Origin: Candidatus Competibacteraceae bacterium | GTDB taxonomy: Bacteria; Pseudomonadota; Gammaproteobacteria; Competibacterales; Competibacteraceae | Reading direction: 5' to 3' | DNA: 45,410 nt | Assembly: GCA_027492875.1 (NCBI GenBank) | Contig: JAPUDV010000117.1 | Span: forward strand, 1 to 45,410 | Shown here: piece after piece, positions 34,265 through 41,965 of the stretch | How positions within the stretch are numbered: position 1 is the stretch's first letter | Layout: every line of letters starts with the position of its first letter | The notes under the pieces: model-generated | Told to the model about the DNA's origin: nothing | The model's database searches: none | Seen by the model: the letters and a program-made list of their open reading frames with translations, nothing else | Translations under genes and position numbers: made by a program

Positions 34265-35782
34265 ATGTTCAGAACCGCCGAACTGCAACGCAAGCTGCCC
34301 AAAGGGGATTATCACCAACAAATTCCCCAGTTGCGGCAGGACCTGCTGCTGATGCAGAGGGAATTGCGAGAGGCTGATTTTCCGGTGATCGTGGTATTTG
34401 CCGGAGTGGACGGCGCCGGTAAAAGCGAAACGGTCAACCGGTTGCACGAGTGGATGGATTCGCGCTGGCTGATCACCCGTGCCTTTGGTGAGCCCTCCGA
34501 CGAGGAGCGCGACCGGCCGGAGTACTGGCGGTTCTGGCGGGAACTGCCGCCCAAGGGGCGAATCGCGCTGTTCCTCAGTTCCTGGTACTCGGTGCCGATC
34601 CTCGAACACGTCTACGGCCGCGTCGGCTTGGCCGAGTTCGACGAGCGGCTGGCGCGGATCAAGTCCTTCGAGAAAACCCTGGCCGACGACGGCGCGCTGA
34701 TCCTGAAGTTCTGGATGCATCTGGCCAAGGACGCACAGGGGGAGCGCTTGCGCAAGCTGGAAAAAAACCCGCTGCTGCATTGGCGGATTTCCAAGCGCGA
34801 CTGGCGGCACTGGGAACTGTACGATCAGTTTATCGCCGCCGCCGAGCGCACGATCATGAAGACTAGCACCGGCTTGGCGCCCTGGAAGATCGTCGAGGGC
34901 TACGACGCGCGCCACCGAAGCATTTCGGTGGCCACCGCCATCCGCGACGCCATCCGCTTCCGATTGGAAGAGTCCAGGACGCAAGCAGCCAGCGATACCG
35001 CCGCTCATTTGCCGAGCCCGTTTTCGCCGGAACCGGGCCTGTCGCCGGTCACCATCCTGTCGCGGCTGGACATGGACAAGAGCCTGTCCAGGGAAGATTA
35101 CGCTGCCGGGTTGAAGCGCCACCAGAGCAAGTTGAACCAACTACAGCGCTCGGCTCGGGAGCGAAGGATTTCGACCATTCTGGTATTCGAGGGCTGGGAT
35201 GCCGCCGGCAAGGGAGGCAGCATCCGTCGCATCACCACCGCGCTCGACGCCCGCGACTATCAGGTGATCCAGATCGCTGCGCCCACCGACGAAGAAGCCG
35301 CGCACAATTACCTGTGGCGGTTCTGGCGGCACTTGCCGCGCGCCGGCCGGGTCACCATTTTCGACCGCAGTTGGTACGGGCGGGTACTGGTGGAGCGGAT
35401 CGAGGGTTTCGCCCGCACCCGCGAATGGCAACGCGCCTACGCCGAGATCAACGACTTCGAGGCGCAGTTGGTGGAAAGCGGCATCGTACTGATGAAGTTC
35501 TGGCTGCATGTCACTCCGGACGAACAGTTACAGCGGTTCAAGGAGCGCGAGCAAATCGCCTACAAAGCCTGGAAACTGACTGAGGAGGATTGGCGCAACC
35601 GCGAGCACTGGGCCGATTACGAACTGGCGGTTAACGACCTGGTGGAGCGGACCAGCACCCGTCAGGCGCCCTGGACGCTGGTCGAAGCGAACGATAAGCG
35701 CTATGCGCGCGTCGAAGTGCTGCGCACGCTTTGCGAGCGCCTGGAGACGGCGCTCGCCGATCAATCGAAACCACCGAAATAA
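34265..35782 (+). CDS. pap: Polyphosphate:AMP phosphotransferase (two PPK2 domains)
   Basis: A 505-residue class II PPK2 with two kinase-like domains. The first (about 35-235) has Walker A VDGAGKSET and the second (about 300-495) has WDAAGKGGS; both have a lid region with the Trp-Arg-x-x-x-Trp pattern. It makes ADP from AMP using polyphosphate. The duplicated form, with both Walker A motifs present, is the usual Pap layout. It lies 24 bp before ppk1, so the two are probably co-transcribed. Confidence 0.94.
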   Translation: MFRTAELQRKLPKGDYHQQIPQLRQDLLLMQRELREADFPVIVVFAGVDGAGKSETVNRLHEWMDSRWLITRAFGEPSDEERDRPEYWRFWRELPPKGRIALFLSSWYSVPILEHVYGRVGLAEFDERLARIKSFEKTLADDGALILKFWMHLAKDAQGERLRKLEKNPLLHWRISKRDWRHWELYDQFIAAAERTIMKTSTGLAPWKIVEGYDARHRSISVATAIRDAIRFRLEESRTQAASDTAAHLPSPFSPEPGLSPVTILSRLDMDKSLSREDYAAGLKRHQSKLNQLQRSARERRISTILVFEGWDAAGKGGSIRRITTALDARDYQVIQIAAPTDEEAAHNYLWRFWRHLPRAGRVTIFDRSWYGRVLVERIEGFARTREWQRAYAEINDFEAQLVESGIVLMKFWLHVTPDEQLQRFKEREQIAYKAWKLTEEDWRNREHWADYELAVNDLVERTSTRQAPWTLVEANDKRYARVEVLRTLCERLETALADQSKPPK

Positions 35783-35806
35783 AAAAACCTTGAAGGGATG
35801 TTTGCC

Positions 35807-38050
35807 ATGACCGAATCCACCGAATCCGTCATCAATGACGTCGAAGCCGTGGAAAGTAAACCGCGCGGGCGCCGTGATAAACGCGACGAGCAAGCTGTGA
35901 TCGAGCCGGCCGAGTTGCCGCCGGCGATCGATCCCGACGCCTCCGAATGGTATTTGAACCGCGAGCTAACCTGGTTGGCCTTCAACCAGCGGGTGTTGCA
36001 CGAAGCCCAGGACGAGCGCAATCCCCTGCTGGAACGGGTCAAGTTCCTGGCCATCGTCGGTTCCAATCTGAACGAGTTTTTCATGAAGCGCATCGGTGGC
36101 CTCAAGCAGCAGATCGGGGCGCGGGTGCGGGAACTGACAGTGGACGGGCGCAGCCCCGAGCAGCAGGTGAGCGAGTGCCTGGTGGTGGTGCGCGACATCG
36201 TGGAGCAGCAGCGGCTGTTGGCGTCCAAGCTGCATCGCCTGCTGAAGGAGCAAGGCATCATTCTGCGCAGCCACCAGCGGCTGACCGAGGACCAGCGCAA
36301 GCAGATGCGCGAGTACTATCTGCAAAACATTTTTCCGCTGGTCACGCCGCAGACCATGGATCCGGCGCACCCATTCCCGTTTATTTCCAACCTGTCGCTC
36401 AATCTGCTGGTGACCGTACGCTACCCCAACGACGATGCCAGCGGGCTGGCGCGGATCAAGGTGCCGGTCGGTTCCGGCATTCCGCGCTTTCTCAAAGTCG
36501 GCGACGAGGAATTGTATGTACCGCTGGAGGATGTGGTTGCCAACAATCTCGACCTGCTGTTTCCCGGTATGGTGATCGAAGCCTGCGAACTGTTCCGCGT
36601 GACCCGCAACGCCATCACCGAGCGCGACGAGGATCTGGCCGACGATTTGCTGGTGATGATCGAAACCGAATTGCGCGAGCGCAAATTCGCCCCCATCGTC
36701 CGGCTGGAAGTGCAAAAGGACATGGACCCCGTGCACCGGGGCATGTTGGCCGCCGAACTGGGTCTGGACGAAGCCAGCGAGGTGTTCGAGGTCGACGGCA
36801 TGATGGCGCTGCGCGACCTGTTCCAGATTGTCGGCGTCAACCGGCCCGACCTGCACAACCCCCCGCACCATCCGCTCGATCATCCCAAGCTGAGCGACAA
36901 GCGCAACATTTTCCACATTATCCGCGAGACCGGGCCGATTCTGCTGCAGCATCCCTATGAGTCGTTCGCGACTTCGGTGGAGCGGTTCTTGCTGGAAGCC
37001 AGCTTCGATCCGAAGGTGCTGGCGATCAAGATGACTCTGTACCGCACCTCGGAAGACTCCAAGATCATCGACTACCTGGTCGATGCCGCGCAGAACGGCA
37101 AGCAGGTGACGGTAGTGGTGGAGTTGAAGGCGCGTTTCGACGAAGCAGCCAACATCCGTTGGGCCAACCGGTTGGAAGAAGCCGGTATTCATGTGACCTA
37201 CGGAGTGCTGGGGCTGAAGACACACAGTAAAGTCATTCTGGTGGTACGGCGCGACTACAACGGCCTGCGCCGCTATGCCCATATCGGCACCGGCAACTAT
37301 CACGCCGGCACCGCCCGGCTGTACAGCGATCTGGGCCTGCTGACCTGCGACCCGGCCATCGGTGAGGATCTGACCGAACTGTTCAACTACCTGACCACCG
37401 GCTATGTGCCAAAACGCCTGTACCGCAAGCTGCTGCCGGCGCCCAAGGTGCTCAAGCCGGCGCTGCTGGCCAAGATCGAGCGGGAGATCGAGCATGTCGG
37501 AGCTGGCCGTCCGGCGCGAATTCAGTTCAAGATGAACGCGCTGGAGGACCGGGACATCGTGGCGGCGCTGTATCGGGCGTCGCAGGCCGGTGTCCCGGTG
37601 GATTTGATCATTCGCGATACCTGCCGGCTGCGACCCGGTATTCCGGGGTTGTCGGAGCGAGTGAGGGTGGTGAGCATCGTCGGCCGGTTTCTGGAGCACA
37701 CCCGGATTTACCATTTTCTGAACGGGGGGGCCGAGGAATACTTCATCGGTTCGGCCGACTGCATGAAGCGCAATCTGGAAAGCCGGGTCGAGGTGGTGGC
37801 GCCGGTGGAGCCCCCAGAGTTGCAGAAGGAACTGCGGCAAATTCTGGATGTTCAGCTCAACGACCGGCGTGACGCCTGGGACATGCAGTCCGACGGGATC
37901 TACGTCCAGCGCATGCCCGGCGAGGGCGACGACCCGCGCGGTTCCCAGCAGATTCTGATCGAGCTGGCCGAGCGGCGGCAAAAGGAAGCCCGGCGCTTGA
38001 AGAAGCGCAAGCCCAAGGGTATCGCCCGGCGGCCGGTTTTCGAGCGGTGA
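35807..38050 (+). CDS. ppk1: Polyphosphate kinase 1
   Basis: A 747-residue PPK1 that polymerises phosphate from ATP into polyphosphate at the membrane. N-terminal, head and two phospholipase-D-like domains are visible. The autophosphorylated His is His473 in KTHSKV, and the second catalytic His is His631 in LEHTRIYHF. ATG 35807 is preferred because AAGGGA lies at the right distance; ATG 35798 would touch that ribosome site. The charged N-terminal ~45 residues are longer than usual. Its stop overlaps the next start (GTGA). Confidence 0.96.
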   Translation: MTESTESVINDVEAVESKPRGRRDKRDEQAVIEPAELPPAIDPDASEWYLNRELTWLAFNQRVLHEAQDERNPLLERVKFLAIVGSNLNEFFMKRIGGLKQQIGARVRELTVDGRSPEQQVSECLVVVRDIVEQQRLLASKLHRLLKEQGIILRSHQRLTEDQRKQMREYYLQNIFPLVTPQTMDPAHPFPFISNLSLNLLVTVRYPNDDASGLARIKVPVGSGIPRFLKVGDEELYVPLEDVVANNLDLLFPGMVIEACELFRVTRNAITERDEDLADDLLVMIETELRERKFAPIVRLEVQKDMDPVHRGMLAAELGLDEASEVFEVDGMMALRDLFQIVGVNRPDLHNPPHHPLDHPKLSDKRNIFHIIRETGPILLQHPYESFATSVERFLLEASFDPKVLAIKMTLYRTSEDSKIIDYLVDAAQNGKQVTVVVELKARFDEAANIRWANRLEEAGIHVTYGVLGLKTHSKVILVVRRDYNGLRRYAHIGTGNYHAGTARLYSDLGLLTCDPAIGEDLTELFNYLTTGYVPKRLYRKLLPAPKVLKPALLAKIEREIEHVGAGRPARIQFKMNALEDRDIVAALYRASQAGVPVDLIIRDTCRLRPGIPGLSERVRVVSIVGRFLEHTRIYHFLNGGAEEYFIGSADCMKRNLESRVEVVAPVEPPELQKELRQILDVQLNDRRDAWDMQSDGIYVQRMPGEGDDPRGSQQILIELAERRQKEARRLKKRKPKGIARRPVFER

Positions 38051-38988
38051 AGCGCGTGCAGCGCGAGAACGTGCAGGCTGTCACCCACGCCAAGGCCAGC
38101 CCGGTCGCCCTGACGGCCGACACCACCAGCGAGCAGGCATTCATCGCCATCGTCGGTGCCTGCCTGCGCCACGCCGAGGCTAACCGGCCAGCGGTGCTGG
38201 ACGGTCAGGTCGAGGGCGTCCATCAGATGCGGGTGGCGTTTCGCCGGCTGCGTTCCGGCCTCAAGATTTTCCGGCCGCTGGTCCCGCGCGAGGCTAGCGC
38301 CGAACTGGTGGCAGGCATCCGCTGGTTGAACGGTTTTCTGGGGCCGGCCCGCGACTGGGATGTATTTCTGGAAGAGGGTATGTCGCCGGTGTTCGCCCGT
38401 TTTCCGCGCAAGCGCGGTCTGCACCTGTTTCGGGCCAGGGCCGAGACCCTTCGCCGGAGCCATTATCGAAGCTTGTGCGCGGCGCTGGAAGAACCCCATT
38501 ATCCCCTGCTGTTGCAGCAGTTTGCCGGCTGGTTGGACCGCCGCGCCTGGCGGGAGAATCTGGCTGATCCGCAACGGGAACGATTGGAAACGCCGGTGCT
38601 GGAGTTTGCCGCCCCGCTATTGGAAGACGATCGCCGGCGGGTGTTGAAGCGGGGTGAAAATTTCGTCCGGCTGGCCGCCGAGGAACGGCACGCCCTGCGG
38701 ATTCGCATCAAGGAACTGCGCTACGCGCTGGATTTCTTCGCCAGCCTCTATCCGACGGCGCCAGTCAAGCTTTATTTGGGCGCGCTGGCCAGGCTGCAAG
38801 AGGGTCTGGGGGTGATGAACGACATCGTGGTCGCGCGGCGGCTGCTGGACGAGGCGGGGTTGACAACGGTGTCCGCCGCCCGACAGGTGATCGACGGCTG
38901 GTACGGTTGTCGGCTGGATGTCCATGAAAATCTGTTCGACGAGGCTTGGCGGCGCTTCATGGAATGCGAGCAGCCCTGGAAGGGGTGA
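38047..38988 (+). CDS. CHAD domain protein (polyphosphate binding)
   Basis: A 313-residue CHAD protein: an all-helical domain with conserved His and basic residues (EGVHQMRVAFRRLRSGLKIF and RIRIKELRYALDFF). CHAD domains bind polyphosphate and localise to polyphosphate granules. Unlike some relatives it lacks an N-terminal CYTH (triphosphatase) domain. It starts at GTG within the ppk1 stop, so it is translationally coupled to ppk1. Confidence 0.92.
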   Translation: MKRVQRENVQAVTHAKASPVALTADTTSEQAFIAIVGACLRHAEANRPAVLDGQVEGVHQMRVAFRRLRSGLKIFRPLVPREASAELVAGIRWLNGFLGPARDWDVFLEEGMSPVFARFPRKRGLHLFRARAETLRRSHYRSLCAALEEPHYPLLLQQFAGWLDRRAWRENLADPQRERLETPVLEFAAPLLEDDRRRVLKRGENFVRLAAEERHALRIRIKELRYALDFFASLYPTAPVKLYLGALARLQEGLGVMNDIVVARRLLDEAGLTTVSAARQVIDGWYGCRLDVHENLFDEAWRRFMECEQPWKG

Positions 38989-39093
38989 TCAGCCACTTCC
39001 CCGCATGATGGCTAGACTGATAGGCAAAGCATGAATGTGGCTTGCCGCCGGCACGGTGTCCAGCGGCCCATTCGTTTTCACGGGAGAGAAACC

Positions 39094-40380
39094 ATGTCCG
39101 GGCCGACCTTAACCCAGCAGTTGACCGAACTGATCACCAGCAAACCGGTCGTGGCCACCGATTTGGAGCATGCGGCGCTGTTGACGCTGGATGCGATGGC
39201 CAACGCGCTGGGGGCGCGGACGACCGATCCGGGCGCGATCCTGCTGCGCTGGGCCGGTGAAACCGCGATCACCGACGCCGCGCGTCGAGCCTTCCTGTTG
39301 GGGTCGCTGACCCACATTCTGGAAACCGATGATCTGCACCGGGCTTCGGTGGTGCATCCGGGCTGTGTAGTCGTGCCGGCAGCTTGGGCGATGGCGGTGC
39401 GGGAAGGCATTCGCGGCCATGCCGTGCTCAGGGCGGTGTTGTGGGGGTTCGAGGCGGCGACCCGGGTGGGGATGGCGGTCGGCCCGGCCCATTATCGGCT
39501 TTGGCACAACACCGCCACATGCGGTCCCTACGGTTCGGCCATGGCGACAGCGGCGCTGCTGCGACTGGATGCGCCAGCCACGGTCCATGCGCTGGGCAAT
39601 GCCGGCGCGCAATCTTCCGGGCTGTGGCAATTTTTGGAGACCGGGACGATGACCAAGCACCTGCACGCCGGACGGGCGGCGGAGGCGGGGGTGCTGGCGG
39701 CGGACTTGGCGCGGTTCGGTTTTACCGGTCCGCCGGCCATTTTGGAGGGACCCAAGGGTTGGTTCGCCGCCACTTGTCCCGATGCCGACCCCGCCGCCGT
39801 GACGCGCGACCCGAATGGCCCCTGGCAGTTGCTGCTCACTTCAACCAAACCTTGGCCGTCCTGCCGGCACACGCATCCGGCCATCGACGCGGCCCGTGAA
39901 TTACGGCACCGCTGCCCGGTCGACGCCATCGAACGGGTGGACGTGGAGACCTATCCGGCGGCGCTGGAGGTTTGCGACCGGCCGTTGCCGCAGAGCGATT
40001 ACGAGGCCAAATTCTCGCTGCAACATGGCGTGGCGGCGGCGCTGGCGCGGGATACCGTGGATTTCGCCGCGTTCGCCGAGCCGGCGCGGGCCGAACTGGC
40101 GGAGTTGCGCGGGCGGGTGACCCTGCGGGTAGCCGAGCCCTATGCGACGGCTTATCCCGCAGCCTGGGGGAGCGCTGTGACGGTAGCGTTGCGCGAGGGC
40201 GAGCGGATCACGGTCAGGCGAACCCATGCCAAAGGCGATCCCGAATCGCCGCTGACGCCGGTCGAATTGATCGCCAAGGCACGGATGCTAATGGTTCACG
40301 GCGGGATCCGCGAACCGGATCGGCTTATCGATGCGATACTGGCGCTGTCGGATGATTCGCCATTGCCGGACTTGCCTTAA
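39094..40380 (+). CDS. MmgE/PrpD family protein
   Basis: A 428-residue MmgE/PrpD-family protein. The family includes 2-methylcitrate dehydratase and aconitate-type decarboxylases; the substrate here is not known, and no prpB/prpC neighbours are present. The large N-terminal helical domain (HILETDDLHRASVVHPG, GTMTKHLHAGRAAEAG) and the C-terminal lid (KPWPSCRHTHPAIDA) are clear. ATG 39094 is preceded by GGGAGAGAAACC; the open frame upstream to 39031 is not needed. Confidence 0.88.
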   Translation: MSGPTLTQQLTELITSKPVVATDLEHAALLTLDAMANALGARTTDPGAILLRWAGETAITDAARRAFLLGSLTHILETDDLHRASVVHPGCVVVPAAWAMAVREGIRGHAVLRAVLWGFEAATRVGMAVGPAHYRLWHNTATCGPYGSAMATAALLRLDAPATVHALGNAGAQSSGLWQFLETGTMTKHLHAGRAAEAGVLAADLARFGFTGPPAILEGPKGWFAATCPDADPAAVTRDPNGPWQLLLTSTKPWPSCRHTHPAIDAARELRHRCPVDAIERVDVETYPAALEVCDRPLPQSDYEAKFSLQHGVAAALARDTVDFAAFAEPARAELAELRGRVTLRVAEPYATAYPAAWGSAVTVALREGERITVRRTHAKGDPESPLTPVELIAKARMLMVHGGIREPDRLIDAILALSDDSPLPDLP

Positions 40381-40426
40381 ATTTGGGCATCTATTTGATA
40401 ATGCAACAAAAACGTAAGCATAACTG

Positions 40427-40468
40427 GTTGTTTTTCAACAAAAATGTTGTTTTTTGCCGAAAAACAAC
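40427..40468. promoter_or_regulatory. AT-rich nested inverted repeats upstream of the sRNA promoter
   Basis: GTTG-TTTTT-CAAC (40427-40439) is followed by a perfect 9-bp inverted repeat GTTGTTTTT/AAAAACAAC (40446-40454 and 40460-40468). This symmetric array ends about 10 bp before the putative -35 and could bind a regulator. Confidence 0.45.
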
Positions 40469-40477
40469 GAAAAGTAG

Positions 40478-40506
40478 TGTGTTTGCTCTAAATTTTTTGC
40501 TAGAAT
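40478..40506 (+). promoter_or_regulatory. Promoter of candidate small RNA
   Basis: TAGAAT at 40501-40506 (one mismatch to TATAAT) with a weak TGTGTT -35 at 17-bp spacing. It predicts a start at 40513/40514, exactly at the base of the first RNA stem. Confidence 0.55.
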
Positions 40507-40513
40507 GGCTCCC

Positions 40514-40606
40514 GTGTAGCAAGCATCTTTGCTTCTCCTCGGCTTGCTACACATCCTCCTTTGGTGGTTTTTGGCCGGACATTCTTGTTTGTCCGGCCCT
40601 TTTTTT
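40514..40606 (+). ncRNA. Candidate regulatory small RNA (~93 nt)
   Basis: Predicted transcript: a perfect 11-bp stem (GTGTAGCAAGC 40514-40524 with GCTTGCTACAC 40542-40552) carrying a 17-base loop with CTTCTCCTC. A 20-base linker with ATCCTCC follows, then a strong intrinsic terminator. Both single-stranded segments are complementary to ribosome-binding (GGAGG) sequences. This is common in trans-acting small RNAs that block translation. I do not recognise a named family. Confidence 0.65.
40573..40606 (+). terminator. Rho-independent terminator of the small RNA
   Basis: A perfect 8-bp GC stem GGCCGGAC/GTCCGGCC with a 10-base loop, followed by C and seven T's. The T-run is only on the plus-strand side, so it terminates plus-strand transcription. 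Confidence 0.88.
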
Positions 40607-41055
40607 GTTTTAAGGCCCCGCGCCGGCTGAAGCCCTGGTATGGGACCGGCTTTCGCTCTGTGCTCGCCAAGTCCCCGCATGCGAGTCGTGCGGCGCGGAT
40701 CACGTCTGCCCCGACCCGCCATCGTCTGGTGATTCTCGATCATTGGGTGTGGTCCATGCCGCGCCATCTGACCACCGATGACTGTTTCGGCAAGGTGAAG
40801 TTTGTCGAGACTTCAAGGCGTTAGGGCACTGGATAACAGGTTAAGAGCCTGTGGAAAAACGTCCCTCTCCCACAGGGAGAGAGGTTGGGGTGAGGGTTGT
40901 CAAAATGTTTCGAAGGGTTTTTGGAAGGTGTCAAGCTCCCTGTTGCGAGAGCTGAACCGATAAGCGCTCGGGATCGAATCGTCTGGATTGGTGAGGGCTA
41001 CCGCCAGCCGGCCGGATCGAGGTCCAGGCGCACCGCCCGATCCATGGCAATGGCC
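40607..41055. other. Gene-poor stretch between sRNA and insertion sequence
   Basis: About 450 bp with no gene I can support. A plus-strand frame ending at 40824 (last ~60 residues from RRLKPWYGTGF on) resembles nothing I know and begins inside the sRNA terminator; a broken remnant is possible. A REP-A copy lies at 40856-40898. Before the IS inserted, 40927-41055 was the downstream flank of the D-2-HGDH gene. Confidence 0.5.
40856..40898. repeat. REP-A repeat
   Basis: AAAACG followed by a CCCTCTCCC/GGGAGAG hairpin and a GGGGTGAGGG tail. It shares the upstream GAGCCTGT and AAAAACG context with the copy at 30001, and on the minus strand the hairpin is followed by GTTTTT. Confidence 0.7.
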
Positions 41056-41108
41056 TTAGGATCTGTGCCAAAATAACTTGGCTATAGCGCTCCCAAATCC
41101 GTTGTGAA

Positions 41109-41160
41109 ATCTCCCCGCCTTGGCCAAGGCGGGGTGGCGCGTAGCACCGGGGTGGTTCGA
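41109..41160. repeat. REP-B repeat inside the insertion sequence
   Basis: CTCCCCGCCTTGGCCAAGGC, then GGGGTGGCGC, TAGCACC and GGGGTGGTT; the same family as 29917-29966. It lies exactly where the transposase homology ends. Confidence 0.65.
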
Positions 41161-41167
41161 AACGGCG

Positions 41168-41910
41168 ATTCCACAACTCGGAGTAGCATCCCTGGCCCAT
41201 CTGATGCCACCGGCGCCGCAGCGTCCCGACCGCAAACTCGGCGGTATCATGATCCATCCCGACGCGGCCCCAACCCCGGTTGGCGGCCACATCGTATACC
41301 CCGTAGGGCGCCGCCCGGCCGAGTGCCTGGGTGCGGAAATCATGTTTCTTCGCATCGACCGACGCGACCGGTTGACCCCGGCGCTGGAACTGCTGGCTGC
41401 CCTCGTTGATATACGCAAACCGGGCGTCGCGGTCCGGATGCGAGCCGCCTTCACGCGTTTTGCGGTTGGCGTGCAGGCTGTAGTCCAGCGCCCCCCAGGA
41501 ACCGATTGACCGTGCGCGCGCTGACCCGATAACCCTGTGTGCCGAGTTCGTCCGCCAGCTTGCGCGCGCTCTTGCTGGTCCAGCGCAGCGGCGACTGGGG
41601 ATCGCCCCGAGTCGCCGGCTCCACTAGCGACTCCAGCGCCACCAGCAACGCCGGGTCCTGCGCCGCGAGTCGCTTGCGCCCTCCGCCGCGCCGCCGGATA
41701 GACGGCTCGAAAGATGCTCCGCGCCGCTGCTCCCGGATGCCGGCGACCACGCACGGTATTTCGGGCCATCCCCGTGGCCTCGGCCACGACGGCGATGCCG
41801 CCTCGCCCCAAGGCGATGGCTTCAGAACCCGCCCACCAACGCCGCATTCTCTCATCCGTCAACGGATGTAGCGCTTCAAACTTCTGTCTGACCAAACCCA
41901 CATCGCCCAT
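41168..41910 (-). pseudogene. ISAzo13-family transposase, frameshifted and 3' truncated
   Basis: Transposase-like sequence continues through three reading frames on the minus strand. Frame 1 gives KFEALHPLTDERMRRWWAG and GRGGIAVVAEATGMARNTVR. Another frame gives RRRGGGRKRLAAQDPALL and TRGDPQSPLRWTSKSARKLA. A third gives AANRGWGRVGMDHDTAEFAV, ending near MGQGCYSE. At least two frameshifts and loss of the C-terminal third make it inactive. Confidence 0.85.
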
Positions 41911-41965
41911 CCAACAAGCGCATCATGAATCCATCTAAACAGTCAATTTATTTTGGCACGCATCC

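Larger units (their letters stand above)
41059..41965. mobile_element. Degenerate ISAzo13-like insertion sequence with matching ends
   Basis: The terminal inverted repeats are at 41059-41080 (begins GGATCTGTGCCAAAATAA) and 41944-41965 (reverse complement begins GGATGCGTGCCAAAATAA), with 19 of 22 positions matching. Both are flanked by TTA (41056-41058 and 41966-41968), a likely 3-bp target duplication. The right TTA is the stop codon of the D-2-HGDH gene. At 907 bp the element is shorter than full-length relatives. It has lost the 3' part of its transposase and contains a REP-B repeat at the break. Confidence 0.8.

Noticed and set aside
35966..37981. A 671-residue minus-strand frame opposite ppk1
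   Set aside because: Antisense of a highly conserved enzyme in GC-rich DNA; no motif or ribosome site.
40561..40824. An 87-residue plus-strand protein gene
   Set aside because: Its start lies in the sRNA terminator, there is no ribosome site and the sequence resembles no known family; at most a gene remnant.
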